This document shows positions 10,855 to 20,165 of a stretch of DNA of 64,000 nt, piece by piece (the stretch's first letter is position 1; each line of letters starts with the position of its first letter). The stretch lies in NCBI GenBank assembly GCA_964036665.1, contig OZ038531.1, positions 14,260,168 through 14,324,167 on the forward strand, given 5' to 3'. The position numbers were made by a program, and so were the translations under genes. The notes under the pieces are model-generated. The model saw only the letters and a program-made list of their open reading frames with translations. It made no database searches and had not been told where the DNA came from. Origin of the DNA: Gordius sp. MW1. Lineage: Eukaryota; Nematomorpha; Gordioida; Gordea; Gordiidae.

Positions 10855-11412
10855 GAGGGCCGCTGTTACACGCTCCAAAATTTAAGACTAAATTAGCGAT
10901 TTGCAATTACGATTTTTTATAGTCCAAAAAAATAACAAAGTGTTTTTTTATTATTTTTGTAATCGGAAAACATCGGAAATTAGTTTAATAAGTTCGTAAG
11001 TTATTGTATTATGTTTTAAAAGTATTATTTATACATAAAATCTATATAATTGAGGTACATAGCATTTCTAGTTTATATTATAGCTTGTTCAAAAAATAAT
11101 GCAAAGAAAAAAATAGTCTTAATTTACATAAATTATATCAAATTTTGATTAATATTAGTTATAACTCGCAGATCAAAAATAGTTAAAATTAATTGATGTA
11201 TAACCTTTGTCGATTACTTATTTATCATTGAACATATGCATTGAAGCTTTGTAAATCTTATCTTAAGAGTTACATGATTTAAATCTTGATATTATTTTTA
11301 GCACTAATAAATTTTATAAAAAGAAATAGCACTTCGTTATTTTTTGACTGAATAAGAAATCGCATTATCGCCAATATAGTCCTAAATTTTGGATTGTTTA
11401 ACGTTGGCTCTC
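10855..11412. mobile_element. Small inverted-repeat element (MITE), about 560 bp
   Basis: The left end starts GAGGGCCGCTGTTAC. The right end, read on the minus strand, starts GAGAGCCAACGTTAA. About 90 bp of each end match imperfectly, including shared TCCAAAATTTA and GCGAT segments and an AATAAC/ATAACG block before GTG. The middle is AT-rich with no ORF. I could not define a target-site duplication, so the superfamily is open. It sits 9 bp beyond the right end of the long-TIR element's duplication. Confidence 0.6.
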
Positions 11413-11646
11413 CTGTGCATAATCACTTCTAGTAAATATGTATCATAAAATTTTACATTTATCTTATTGCTATAATATTTCTATTAAAGACTATAAGAAG
11501 TAGCAATATATAGTACTGCAAAGATTGTCAAATCCTTTATTTTTATTATTCAATCAAAACACACAATGACAAAAATACAGCGAAACTAAATATGAGCGAG
11601 GGTGTTGGTAACGATGATAAAAATAATTAGCAGGTTTGATGAATAG
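11413..11646. other. AT-rich interval between transposons
   Basis: Here there are about 230 bp of AT-rich DNA with no ORF or repeat that I can name, ending in the first copy of a minisatellite-like unit (about 11605-11654) that recurs after the next transposon. Confidence 0.5.
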
Positions 11647-12054
11647 ATAACTAGTAGTGTTGTAAAAAACCAAGGGTTTCTATTGGTTGCCTGCAAGCGT
11701 TGGCGTTTTTTTTCACCCAACCTTTTCAGTGTTAGGTGAATTTTCTTGGGAGGGCTTTGGCGTTTTCGTAAAAAACACCCAAAGCGTTTCGGATGTTTTT
11801 TGGGGGCACCTTTGGCGTTTAGGTTTGGGTGTATTACACAGCTAAAGGGTTTGGGTGGATAATATTATTAACCTTTTGGTTTGGTTTTGGTCGTTTTGGG
11901 TTGGGCATGCAAATATATCAATTTGTTTATATTGTTCATCATATTTGTGTATTTAGATTTAGGTAATGAACGTTTAATTTAAGAAAATAAAAATAAATGT
12001 ATTAGTAGGTAGTGAATTAATATGTTTTATTAATGAAAAAAAATTTGTGAAGAT

Positions 12055-12570
12055 TTGCCCCCCCCCTTATTTTTTACCCTCTTTCTCACCTGGGGAGGAA
12101 CGGCGGGGAGGTGGGGTGTTTGCCCCCCCCCCCTAATTTTTTACCCTCTTTCTGATGCGAGGGAGAGGGGGGTGTTTTGCCCCCCCCTAATTTTTTACCC
12201 TCTTTCTGATGTGGGGGAGAGGGGGGCATGGGGGGGGGGGGGGTGTTTTGCCCCCCCCCCCCCTAATTTTTTACCCTCTTTCTGATGCGAGGGAGTAGGG
12301 GGCAGGGGGGTGTTTTGCCCCCCCCCCCCTAATTTTTTACTCTCTTTCTGATCCGGGGGAGAGGGGGGCATGGGGGGTGTTTTGCCCCCCCCCCAGTTTT
12401 TTACCCGCTTTCTGATGCGAGGGAGAAGGGGGGCAGGGGGTGTTTTGCCCCCCCCCCCCTAATTTTTTACCCTCTTTTTAATGCGGAAGAGAGGGGGGGG
12501 GCATGGGGATAGTTTTGCCCCCCCCCCCCCCTAATTATTTACCCTCTTTCTGATGCGGGGGAGAGGGGTG
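12055..12570 (+). repeat. Minisatellite of alternating G- and C-runs, left arm
   Basis: About eight units of roughly 55-80 bp read TTTTTTACCCTCTTTCTGAT, then GGGAGAGGGG, a G-run, TGTTTTG and a C-run of 7-13 bases. Unit length varies mainly through homopolymer length. Each unit can fold G-run against C-run around the TGTTTTG loop and also has several close G-tracts. Confidence 0.9.
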
Positions 12571-13879
12571 CAGGTGGGGTTTTTTCAATAAATAGAAAAC
12601 GATTATAAAGTGAGATTTATCTGGCCACTCGAGAGCAGATTTTGAATTCAATCCTTCAATTAAAAATTAATATTTTAATTTATTCTAAATTAATGACAGC
12701 TAACAGATCCCCCTCTAAATATTCCCGGCAATAGCAATTTTAATCACAAAATTTAATTTCAAATATATTTTGAATTCCTCGCCTCTTGTAAAAGATAAAG
12801 ACTTATTAATTATATAATGTCCCTTTTATTTTATATTTAAACTATATTTTCAATATCAGAGAACGGCATCCCGCGCGACTCGACATATCACCACTCCCAT
12901 GTAGCATGTACACCATGTACATGTTCATGTACTGATCCACCCTCTCTCTCCCTTCTCTCGTTGCAATGCATGCGCAATACCAGATTTAAACCTATCAGAT
13001 TTAAGCTAAGTACTAAACTAAATATATAAAAAAATCATGGCACAACAAGGCATGGTGTGGCGTGGGCTGGCTAGGTTCTTTATTACACCATTTTACATTC
13101 ATTTCTTTTTTAACGTACAACATATCAAGGTATGTAGATGTTGCGAATCATATTATTATAAATAAAATAAATGAAAATTAAACTTTTTTTATTATGTCAA
13201 CTACTAATTAAGTTATAAGCAATTAGAAAATTAAGTTTCTTATTAAATAATAAGCAATAATTTAAATTAAGATGCTTAACTCATTTTTGTTACTCAGAAA
13301 AGTCCGATATTTTTTATGATCCTTATAAGCATTGTAAACGCGAGGTCTAGGTCAACAGGACGTAGAGTGTTGGTGCCTTGTGAAAGCATAGTAATTAATA
13401 GCATGATATGCTTTTTGGAAATACCTTAAGTTTTTCCATTAAGTGCCCAGATAACTTAAATAGTAAAACTTACTTACCCGATGGCAAATTTTTTTAAATT
13501 GTCATATTAATATTATATTTAATAATACAGCTTATTTCTTAAATGAAGTTAAATTAAAAAAATTTATTTTAATTGATATGGTATATTAAGACAATTGTTG
13601 ACCGCAAATCTTCAAAAATATATTTTCGAATATTAGAAAATCTTTGTCATATAATAAGTTGATTTTCAAAAAAATAAATAAATTTCTATAGAAAATGTTG
13701 ATTAAGACATTTGTCACCACTGTGACCGCAAATCTTCCCAAAATTTTTTTTTATAATAGTAGAACATCTTTCAGTCATATAATAAGTCTATTTTCATATA
13801 AAGTATTAATTTTAATTGAAAATGTTGATTATGACATTTGTCACCACTATGACCGCAAAAATTCACAAAAATATTTTGA
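12571..13879. other. AT-rich centre of the foldback element
   Basis: There is no transposase or other long ORF here. A short inverted repeat GTACATG-TT-CATGTAC lies at 12917-12932 beside a less AT-rich stretch (12865-12980). From about 13580 to 13870 a segment of about 120-130 bp is imperfectly repeated up to three times, each copy carrying a GACCGCAAAA-like motif near 13600, 13722 and 13850. Confidence 0.6.
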
Positions 13880-14520
13880 AGGCCCCCCCCCCCCGGGTGA
13901 GAAATAGAGTAAAAAATAAGAAGAGGGGCGATTCACCCCCCCCCCCCCCCTCCCTCTCCCCGGCATCAGAAAAAGAGTAAAAAATAGGGGGGGGGGCAAA
14001 ACACCCCCCATGCCCCCCCCCCTCCCCGGGTGAGAAAGAGGGTAAAAAATAAGGGGGGGGGGCAAAACACACCCCATGTCCCCCCTCTTTCCCGCATCAG
14101 AAAGAGGGTAAAAATGTAGGGGGGGGGAGAAGCAGAACACCCCCCTGCCACCCCCCTCTCCCTCGCATCAAAAAGAGGGTAAAAAATTAGGGGGCAGGGG
14201 GGCAAAACACCCCCTGCTCCCCTCTCCCCCGTATCAGAAAGAGGGTAAAAAATTAGGGGGGGGCAAAACATCTCCCTGCCACCCCCCTCTCCCTCGCATC
14301 AGAAAGAGGGTAAAAAATTAGGGGGGGGGGCAAAACACCCCCCATGCCCCCCTCTCCCCCACTTAAGAAAAAGGGTAAAAAATTAGGGGGGGGGGCAAAA
14401 CACCCCCATGCCCCCCTCTCCCTCGCATCAGAAAGAGGGTAAAAAATAAGGGGGGGCAAACACTTCACCTGCCGGCCGTTCCTCCGCAGGTGAGAAAGAG
14501 GGTAAAAAATAAGGGGGGGG
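13880..14520 (-). repeat. Minisatellite of alternating G- and C-runs, right arm
   Basis: These are about ten units of the same minisatellite as 12055-12570, inverted. Short ORFs here encode only proline-, glycine- and phenylalanine-rich translations of the repeat. Confidence 0.9.
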
Positions 14521-14944
14521 GGCAAATCTTCACAAATTTTTTTTCATTAATAAAACATATTAATTCACTACCTACTAATACATTTATTTTTATTTTCTTA
14601 AATTAAAAGTGCATTACCTAAATCTAAATACACAAATATGATGAACAATATAAACAAATTGATATATTTGCATGCCCAACCCAAAAAGACCAAAACCAAA
14701 CCAAAAGGTTAATAATATTATTTACTCAAACCCTTTAGCTGTTTAATACACCCAAACCTAAACGCCAAAGGTACCCCAAAAAAAAACACCCAAAACGCTT
14801 TGGGTGTTTTTTACGAAAACGCTAAAGCCCTCCCAAAAAAATTCACCTAACACTAAAATGGTTGGGTGAAAAAAACGCCAACAACTAAGCTTAGCAATAC
14901 GCTGGGAAAAACCAGCCAGCCGTTTTTACAACACTAATAACTAG

Positions 14945-15015
14945 CTAGGTAGAGTTGTGTTGGTAACGATGATAAAAATAATTAGGAGGTTTGATGAATA
15001 GATAACTAGCTAGGT
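14945..15015 (+). repeat. Duplicate of the foldback element's target sequence
   Basis: The segment with TTGGTAACGATGATAAAAAT and GATGAATAGATAACTAG occurs at about 11605-11654 and again at about 14958-15010, with one or two differences. Without the transposon the two copies would lie about 60-70 bp apart, so the element inserted in a small tandem repeat. Confidence 0.75.
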
Positions 15016-15059
15016 GTAGTTGAGAGCAATGTCAACAATGTTCTGTTGGTAGAATAAGA

Positions 15060-15185
15060 TGTGAACTGAATAAAGGAATATCCAGAGGTCTGATGTAATC
15101 GCGAATGTAGTGAATAAATGTAATATCCAGAGATGTGAAGTGATCGTGAATGTAGTAAATAAATGGAATATCCAGAGGAGCAGAG
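15060..15185 (+). repeat. Short tandem repeat, about 57-bp unit
   Basis: GAATAAA...AATATCCAGAG recurs three times, near 15067, 15109 and 15161, with a GCGAATGTAGT-like segment between the copies. The minus-strand ORF across it is a translation of the repeat. Confidence 0.6.
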
Positions 15186-15260
15186 TAACGTTGGAGTGAG
15201 TGTGTGCGTTGTTATCGTAATGCAGTCCTGTAATCCCTTCATATACGTTTGATAATCATC

Positions 15261-15961
15261 TGGAAAAATCTATACTTTCCCCGTAAAAAAATGAATTTGG
15301 TACATGCCAATAAAAATACCAGTTTAACTGCAGTTGAATACATCGAAATCGCAACACTCCTTCACAAATCCATTTGAATACATATATATTAGTTATTTAT
15401 TTTTTCGAAATAACAATCGTTTAAATATTCTATACTCATCTATAATATATTAATTAATGATGAATTTTTATTGCGTTAAGGCTAGAGTTTTAATTGAAGA
15501 GCAAAAAATTTTATTATTTTTTTGTTATTTGTATACACTTAAAACTTTTTTGCCCCCCCCCCCCTCCCCCCATAATCCAAATCCTGGCTAGCCAAGGTTC
15601 TGTCCTTGTTAAATAATTTAGAGTTTTTTACGGTTTGAGGGCAAATTTCTGAATAGCTAAGAAATTTCGCCCCCCCCCCCCCCAACAAGGCTACCCCCAT
15701 GCATTTGTGGCAAATAGAATCGAAAACTCTATATAAGTATATTTAATTAATAAAAATTACCCAGTTTTGTTAGTTTTAAACTTTAATAAGAAAATTAAAT
15801 TTTTGGAAGGATAAGGAATAATTAATTTTGGTAAAATCAATATTTTAAAATATATATTAAAAATTTGAAGAACATCATAAAAACACACAATTTCCTTTAC
15901 AATACAGAAATAAAGCATTATTTAATTAAATTTGCTGGTGAGCCGTGACCGAGCCTAATAG
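15261..15961. other. AT-rich spacer with poly-C tracts
   Basis: I see no gene here. Long C-runs occur at about 15553-15579 and 15670-15683. The rest is AT-rich, low-complexity DNA. Confidence 0.5.
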
Positions 15962-16234
15962 CTAGGCCAAGCTAGGGGCCATTGGATTATCTAAATCGCG
16001 CACAAGCTTGACTTTTTTTGCAACAAAAAGCGCATCAATGTCCGGCACGTTTATAGACCATCCGCAGTCCAGAATTTTAACTTTGACGATGTCAACTACA
16101 TTAGATTTAATAAAGTTGGTAAAGTCATGATCATCAAAAAGTCTACCTTGAAAATCAATTTAAAACCTAAAAGGATTATTAATTTTTAGGTCAATTTGAT
16201 CACCAATCTCTATAGTAAATTTAGCGCCCTCAGA
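15962..16234 (-). pseudogene. Unidentified broken ORF, about 90 codons with one internal stop
   Basis: On the minus strand a protein-like frame runs from 16234 to TAG at 15964-15962, interrupted once by TAA at 16162-16160. Downstream of that stop it reads through GRLFDDHDFTNF, VDIVKVKILDCGW and KKVKLVRDLDNPM. Codon and amino-acid use look like a real protein, and base composition is less AT-rich than the flanks. There is no in-frame ATG that clearly starts it. I do not recognise the family. It may be a pseudogene, or an exon if the internal stop lies in an unrecognised intron. Confidence 0.35.
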
Positions 16235-16620
16235 TCAGGTATGCACGAATGAAGCGTGCTAGTTTTGTTAAATTATCATTTACTTTAAGTATCAATTCAT
16301 TCTTATTTATTTTGCACTTTTCTAGTTGTATTAACAAAAGCAATTATTAAATAGGCAATCAAAGTAAGATTAGGTAAGCATATGAACATGTAGAAAAATA
16401 AAATATTAAGATTTGGCTTGTATTAGCATTATCCGCTTCTATTCAAGAAGTCGAAATAGCATTTAAAGAAATAATTAAGAATCAAATTCTTTTTTCATTT
16501 AAAAACGCGCACTCGGGATAAAAATTTCTTGTTTAAATAGTCTTAAAAGTAGTAGATTTTCATCAATAATTAAATCTAAGATTAGATCCACTGTCAATGG
16601 GGGGGGGGGGGGGTGGCGTT
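16235..16620. other. AT-rich spacer with a poly-G tract
   Basis: No gene is visible. A G-run occupies about 16599-16613. Diverged satellite sequence begins shortly after. Confidence 0.5.
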
Positions 16621-17330
16621 TGTCTTTATGTCTTGGAATTCATATCTGAAATCAAAAACTTTTATAAAGGGAATATGGCTGAAAGAAAAAATATAGAAGT
16701 CGAATTTTTTTTTGAAATTTTAAGTGCAGGACATTAAAAAATACAAAAAAATCAATAAATTTGCCAAGCATATTATCCTCGTTTGAATTGTGATAAGAAA
16801 TTTTGAGCAGCGAGGATTCTTAATTTGATAAAAGAGAAAGTTTTATTGATGCGTTTAGTTTGTTTTAATAACATTTATTAACGTTGTAAGATGTTTTTTA
16901 AAAACATACTGATTGAGATCGTGATTTCAGAGTAATAATTATTTAACTTTGAGAAATTTTATTTATTTGTCTTGGAATTCACATTTGCGAAAACTTATTG
17001 TCATTTAAACTTAATAATTTTCGATACCTGATAAAACATAATTTTTTTTTATAAATTTACCTTTGAAATCGAAAAGTTTATGAGGGCTATTGAACAAAAA
17101 AGTGAAAAAACTTTTGAGATAGGTAAAATTTTCTTTCATCTTCTTGTGACAGGGGGTTTAAAAATATTTAAAAGAGATAAAATATTTGAGTCATTATGTC
17201 TATGTTAGAATCCGCTTTAAAATTTTTAAATGGGTCAAAATTGTTATTAAATCGTGATCACAAGGAGATTGTTTATTTAAACCGATAAATAAACTTACTA
17301 GAATGAAAAGTAAGGCAAAATGTAGATGGA
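16620..17330 (-). repeat. Diverged satellite monomers, minus orientation
   Basis: These degraded copies of the monomer seen at 20170-25110 include GATCGTGATTTCAGAG near 16918, GGAATTCACATTTGCG near 16973 and GAGGGCTATTGAAC near 17082. They are in the same orientation as the 20-25 kb block and opposite to the main right-hand array. Confidence 0.7.
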
Positions 17331-17640
17331 ATAAATTCTATATATATTCTGATATTAATACAAGTATTCACCTATGTAAAGATTTTAGATAATTTATATA
17401 TGTTACGTATGAAGATTAGAATGTATAGAGAATGGAATAATATCCAAATCATATGTTGAGATTTTTTATGGCCTTATTTACACATATATATCACGCGTTT
17501 TTTTACGCTTTAAATTTGGCGTTAAAACACTTTTAACCAATGGCTATCTGACAAAAATCACGTAATCTTGTTTACTTTTACGTAGCCAATTCGTGCGCTT
17601 TATTGCCATGTTAAATTTTATTATTGTTGAATTTTATTAT
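17331..17640. other. AT-rich interval between satellite blocks
   Basis: I see no gene or recognisable monomer in this interval. It separates satellite blocks of opposite orientation. Confidence 0.4.
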
Positions 17641-18480
17641 TGTTGAATTATATAACCTTACACCGGGAAAAAATTCCTATCAGGATCCAAACAAGGGCAT
17701 AATGAAAAAAATATTTTTTTCGACCTCAAAATTTTTTTCCTTTTTTTTGTTCAACCTTATAGCTCTCATGAAGTTTTCGATATCAGAGGTAAAATACCTA
17801 AAAAAAAAATTTTTGAATCAATTAACTTTAAATCACGATCGCATAGAGCTTGTTTCACAAAAACTAGAGACATGCTTAAAAAGCGACATTGAAACAAACT
17901 AAACGCAACACAAAAATTTTATTTGTTTTTAATTTTAAAGTTCTTATCCGGATTCTAACAGGACATAATAACTTGAATATTTACTCACTTAAAAATACCT
18001 TTTCAACCCCCTTTCTCAATTTTTTTAACTTTTTTGTTTAGCCATGTAACCCTCACTAATTTTTTCGATTTCAAAGGTGAATTGCATGCAAAAAACTATC
18101 TTTTATTAGGCATAGAAAGTTATAAACTTTAAATCATGATTACATAGAGATCATTTCTCGAAAACTACACAAACCTTAAAAGTAATATGTAAACAAACTA
18201 AAAGCAACACGAAAATTTTATTTTGTGACAGTTTAAAAGTTCTTATCGGGATTCTAAGAAGGACATAATGTCCCGAATAACTCACTTTGAAATATTTTTT
18301 CAACCTTCTTTCACTAGAATATGAAATTTTTTCAACCTGAAATTTTTTTACTTTTTTTATTCAACCATATAACCCTCATCAATGTTTTTGATTTCAGAGG
18401 TGAATTCAATGAAAAAAGTATGTTATTAAGCATCGAAAATTATTAACTTTTAATCACGATAGTAGATTCAATCAAAAAAA
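17640..18480 (+). repeat. Diverged satellite monomers, plus orientation
   Basis: About two and a half degraded monomers show AAATCACGATCGCATAGAG near 17831 and AAATCATGATTACATAGAG near 18131. They run in the orientation of the main right-hand array. A short ORF at 17624-17902 is a chance reading of this repeat. Confidence 0.75.
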
Positions 18481-18690
18481 CTACACATTATCATTATCTG
18501 AGTACAACAGTTAAGCTGCTGAACTAAGACCTATCAGGCTGGGCATACCCTAATCATCCCCACAGCGTTTATTTAAATCTAGATGTAAAAACATATGAGC
18601 GACAAAAATTAACTACAGGTAAAATAAGGTGTAACGCACGCGTGTAAACTGCGAAAATTTAGGATTTGATATATGGAAGGAGTGTATGTC
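18480..18690. other. Junction between satellite and retroelement remnant
   Basis: This 200-bp stretch is less AT-rich than the satellite and may include the retroelement's 3' end. I found no long terminal repeat partner on the other side. Confidence 0.3.
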
Positions 18691-20165
18691 TAAAAATTTT
18701 CAAAAGGTGACCCGCTTGGGTGCGGCTTCCTTATATAACTGCAGCGTGGAACGCGTATTTAGGGTCATTGGATCCGTGTCCCTATCTAAGTTTTCATCAT
18801 CGCCGGCCCATGTCGTCCATTCGAAGAGTTTGTCATTGGAAAAGGGTCCCGGGATTTTGGCCCCTTTGAGGGGCTCTTGAATTATGATCGAGGGGACCGA
18901 GTAGTGTTCTGGTACTATCCATGTCCTGCTGGCGTAGTCAGCCGGGTTCTCGTCTATCGGTGTCCAATGTATATTGTACCTGATGGCTATTAGGGCTTGT
19001 ATGCCATATTCTTTACCACATGCGATTAAGTGTTCAATTGTGGGGGAGTTTGATTCACCCTTCATCAGCACGTAATAGGCCGTTGTCGAGTCGGTGCAGG
19101 AAAATGGCTTTCCATCGTATATACCAGTATCCATATATAGCGGCAAGCGTTTCTGCTAACCTTAAATTAATTGCTGCTGCAGCGTCCGCGAAGGATATTG
19201 AGTATTCTATTGAGGAGGATGCGATGTCTATGTGGTCACTTGATGCGTCTACCTATATTGTGTCATCTGGCGGAATATAAAGGGAGACTTTCACTTGAAG
19301 GGATTGGATGATCGCATGGAGTCACTGTTTAGATTTAATTTTCGGAAAGGCTTAAAATAAAGCCAGTAATTTGGATATTCCCGTGAGGTTGTGCATGAAG
19401 TAGTAAAGGACGCCTAGAGTCGAGTAGCACGCTTTTTGGAGGTAATGTGTTGTTGGTGGCCGTTAGGAATAAGATGTCTGAGGCGTATTCGATTCGAGTC
19501 GGGTGATTATCTCGGGGGAGCAGGTATGGAATGGGGGACGAATGATATGCCCATTCCCAGGTAGTCTATTTCCCTTTCTGCCAATATTGAGGATTATCTG
19601 GAATTTACAGTCAGTCCTTATTTGTGGGCTAGGTCGAATAGGTTTTTTAAGTCCGTTTGCACGTCATGCTGTCATTCCGTATATTAGTACGTCATCCAAG
19701 TATACATTGTATTTACAATTTTTGAAAAATTTGTGAGCTAGATCTGATTATCATTTGCAATACGTAAGGAGAGAACGAGGCGCCCATGGGGAGACCTTTG
19801 TATCTAAATTTCTTTCCTTTGAATGTATATGCTAGTAGTTTTCTTGCAGATACATTGATCTATATGGAAAAGAAGGCAAATTTAAAGTCTACCTTAACCG
19901 CATTGTAGGACTTGACTAATTGGCTTGATGTGGGGGGAACGGAGCATAGCTTTAAGGGGTGATGGAAGAAGTTTTTGGAAACTGTGAAGAGGTTGGTTAT
20001 GACCCTTTCATCACCTTTAGGCTTTGCAATGAAAAAAGTAGCTGATTTGATTATTTCTTTGGTTGTTAGCTCTATTACATTGGCTTGAACCATTGTATCA
20101 AAGTATTCGGGTTTCCCTTTAAATATTGCCTTGCGTCGTCCAGGTTTTTGGATAACAATTGCAAT
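18690..20165 (-). pseudogene. Degenerate retroelement: reverse transcriptase and RNase H remnants
   Basis: Read on the minus strand, a reverse transcriptase domain covers about 20150-19640. It contains a KVDFKFAFF block, LPMGASFSPY and the catalytic YLDD box (19702-19691). An RNase H domain follows, with its three acidic positions visible: VDASSD (about 19252-19235), an AET (about 19157-19149) and TDST (about 19095-19084), then NPADYASR near 18925-18950. The domains are spread over different frames with in-frame stops between them, so the element is dead. The longest intact piece is 19146-18700. The RNase H has a TDST-type third motif and a WTP..NPAD ending, unlike typical Ty3/gypsy. DIRS-like and other lineages remain possible. 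It interrupts satellite DNA, but I found no LTRs or target duplication. Confidence 0.8.

Larger units (their letters stand above)
11655..14936. mobile_element. hAT-like foldback element with G/C-run minisatellite arms
   Basis: The ends are inverted copies starting TAGTGTTGTAAAAA. They are flanked by the 8-bp duplication ATAACTAG (11647-11654 and 14937-14944). An 8-bp duplication and a YAGTGTTG end fit the hAT superfamily. The arms are about 400 bp of ordinary inverted repeat (11655-12055 and 14520-14936) with repeated CACCCAA and GGCGTTT motifs. Next comes a minisatellite in opposite orientation in each arm (12055-12570 and 13880-14520). The 1.3-kb centre contains no transposase, so the element is non-autonomous. 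Confidence 0.88.

Noticed and set aside
12055..14525. Several overlapping ORFs of 69-101 codons rich in Pro, Gly and Phe
   Set aside because: They are translations of the G/C-run minisatellite in more than one frame, with no start context or domain.
14958..15010. Flanking 50-bp repeat considered as a long target-site duplication
   Set aside because: The element ends and the ATAACTAG duplication fit hAT. The longer repeat is better explained as a pre-existing tandem.
18686..19280. Plus-strand ORFs of 64 and 86 codons
   Set aside because: They lie antisense to the RNase H remnant, whose motifs are on the minus strand.
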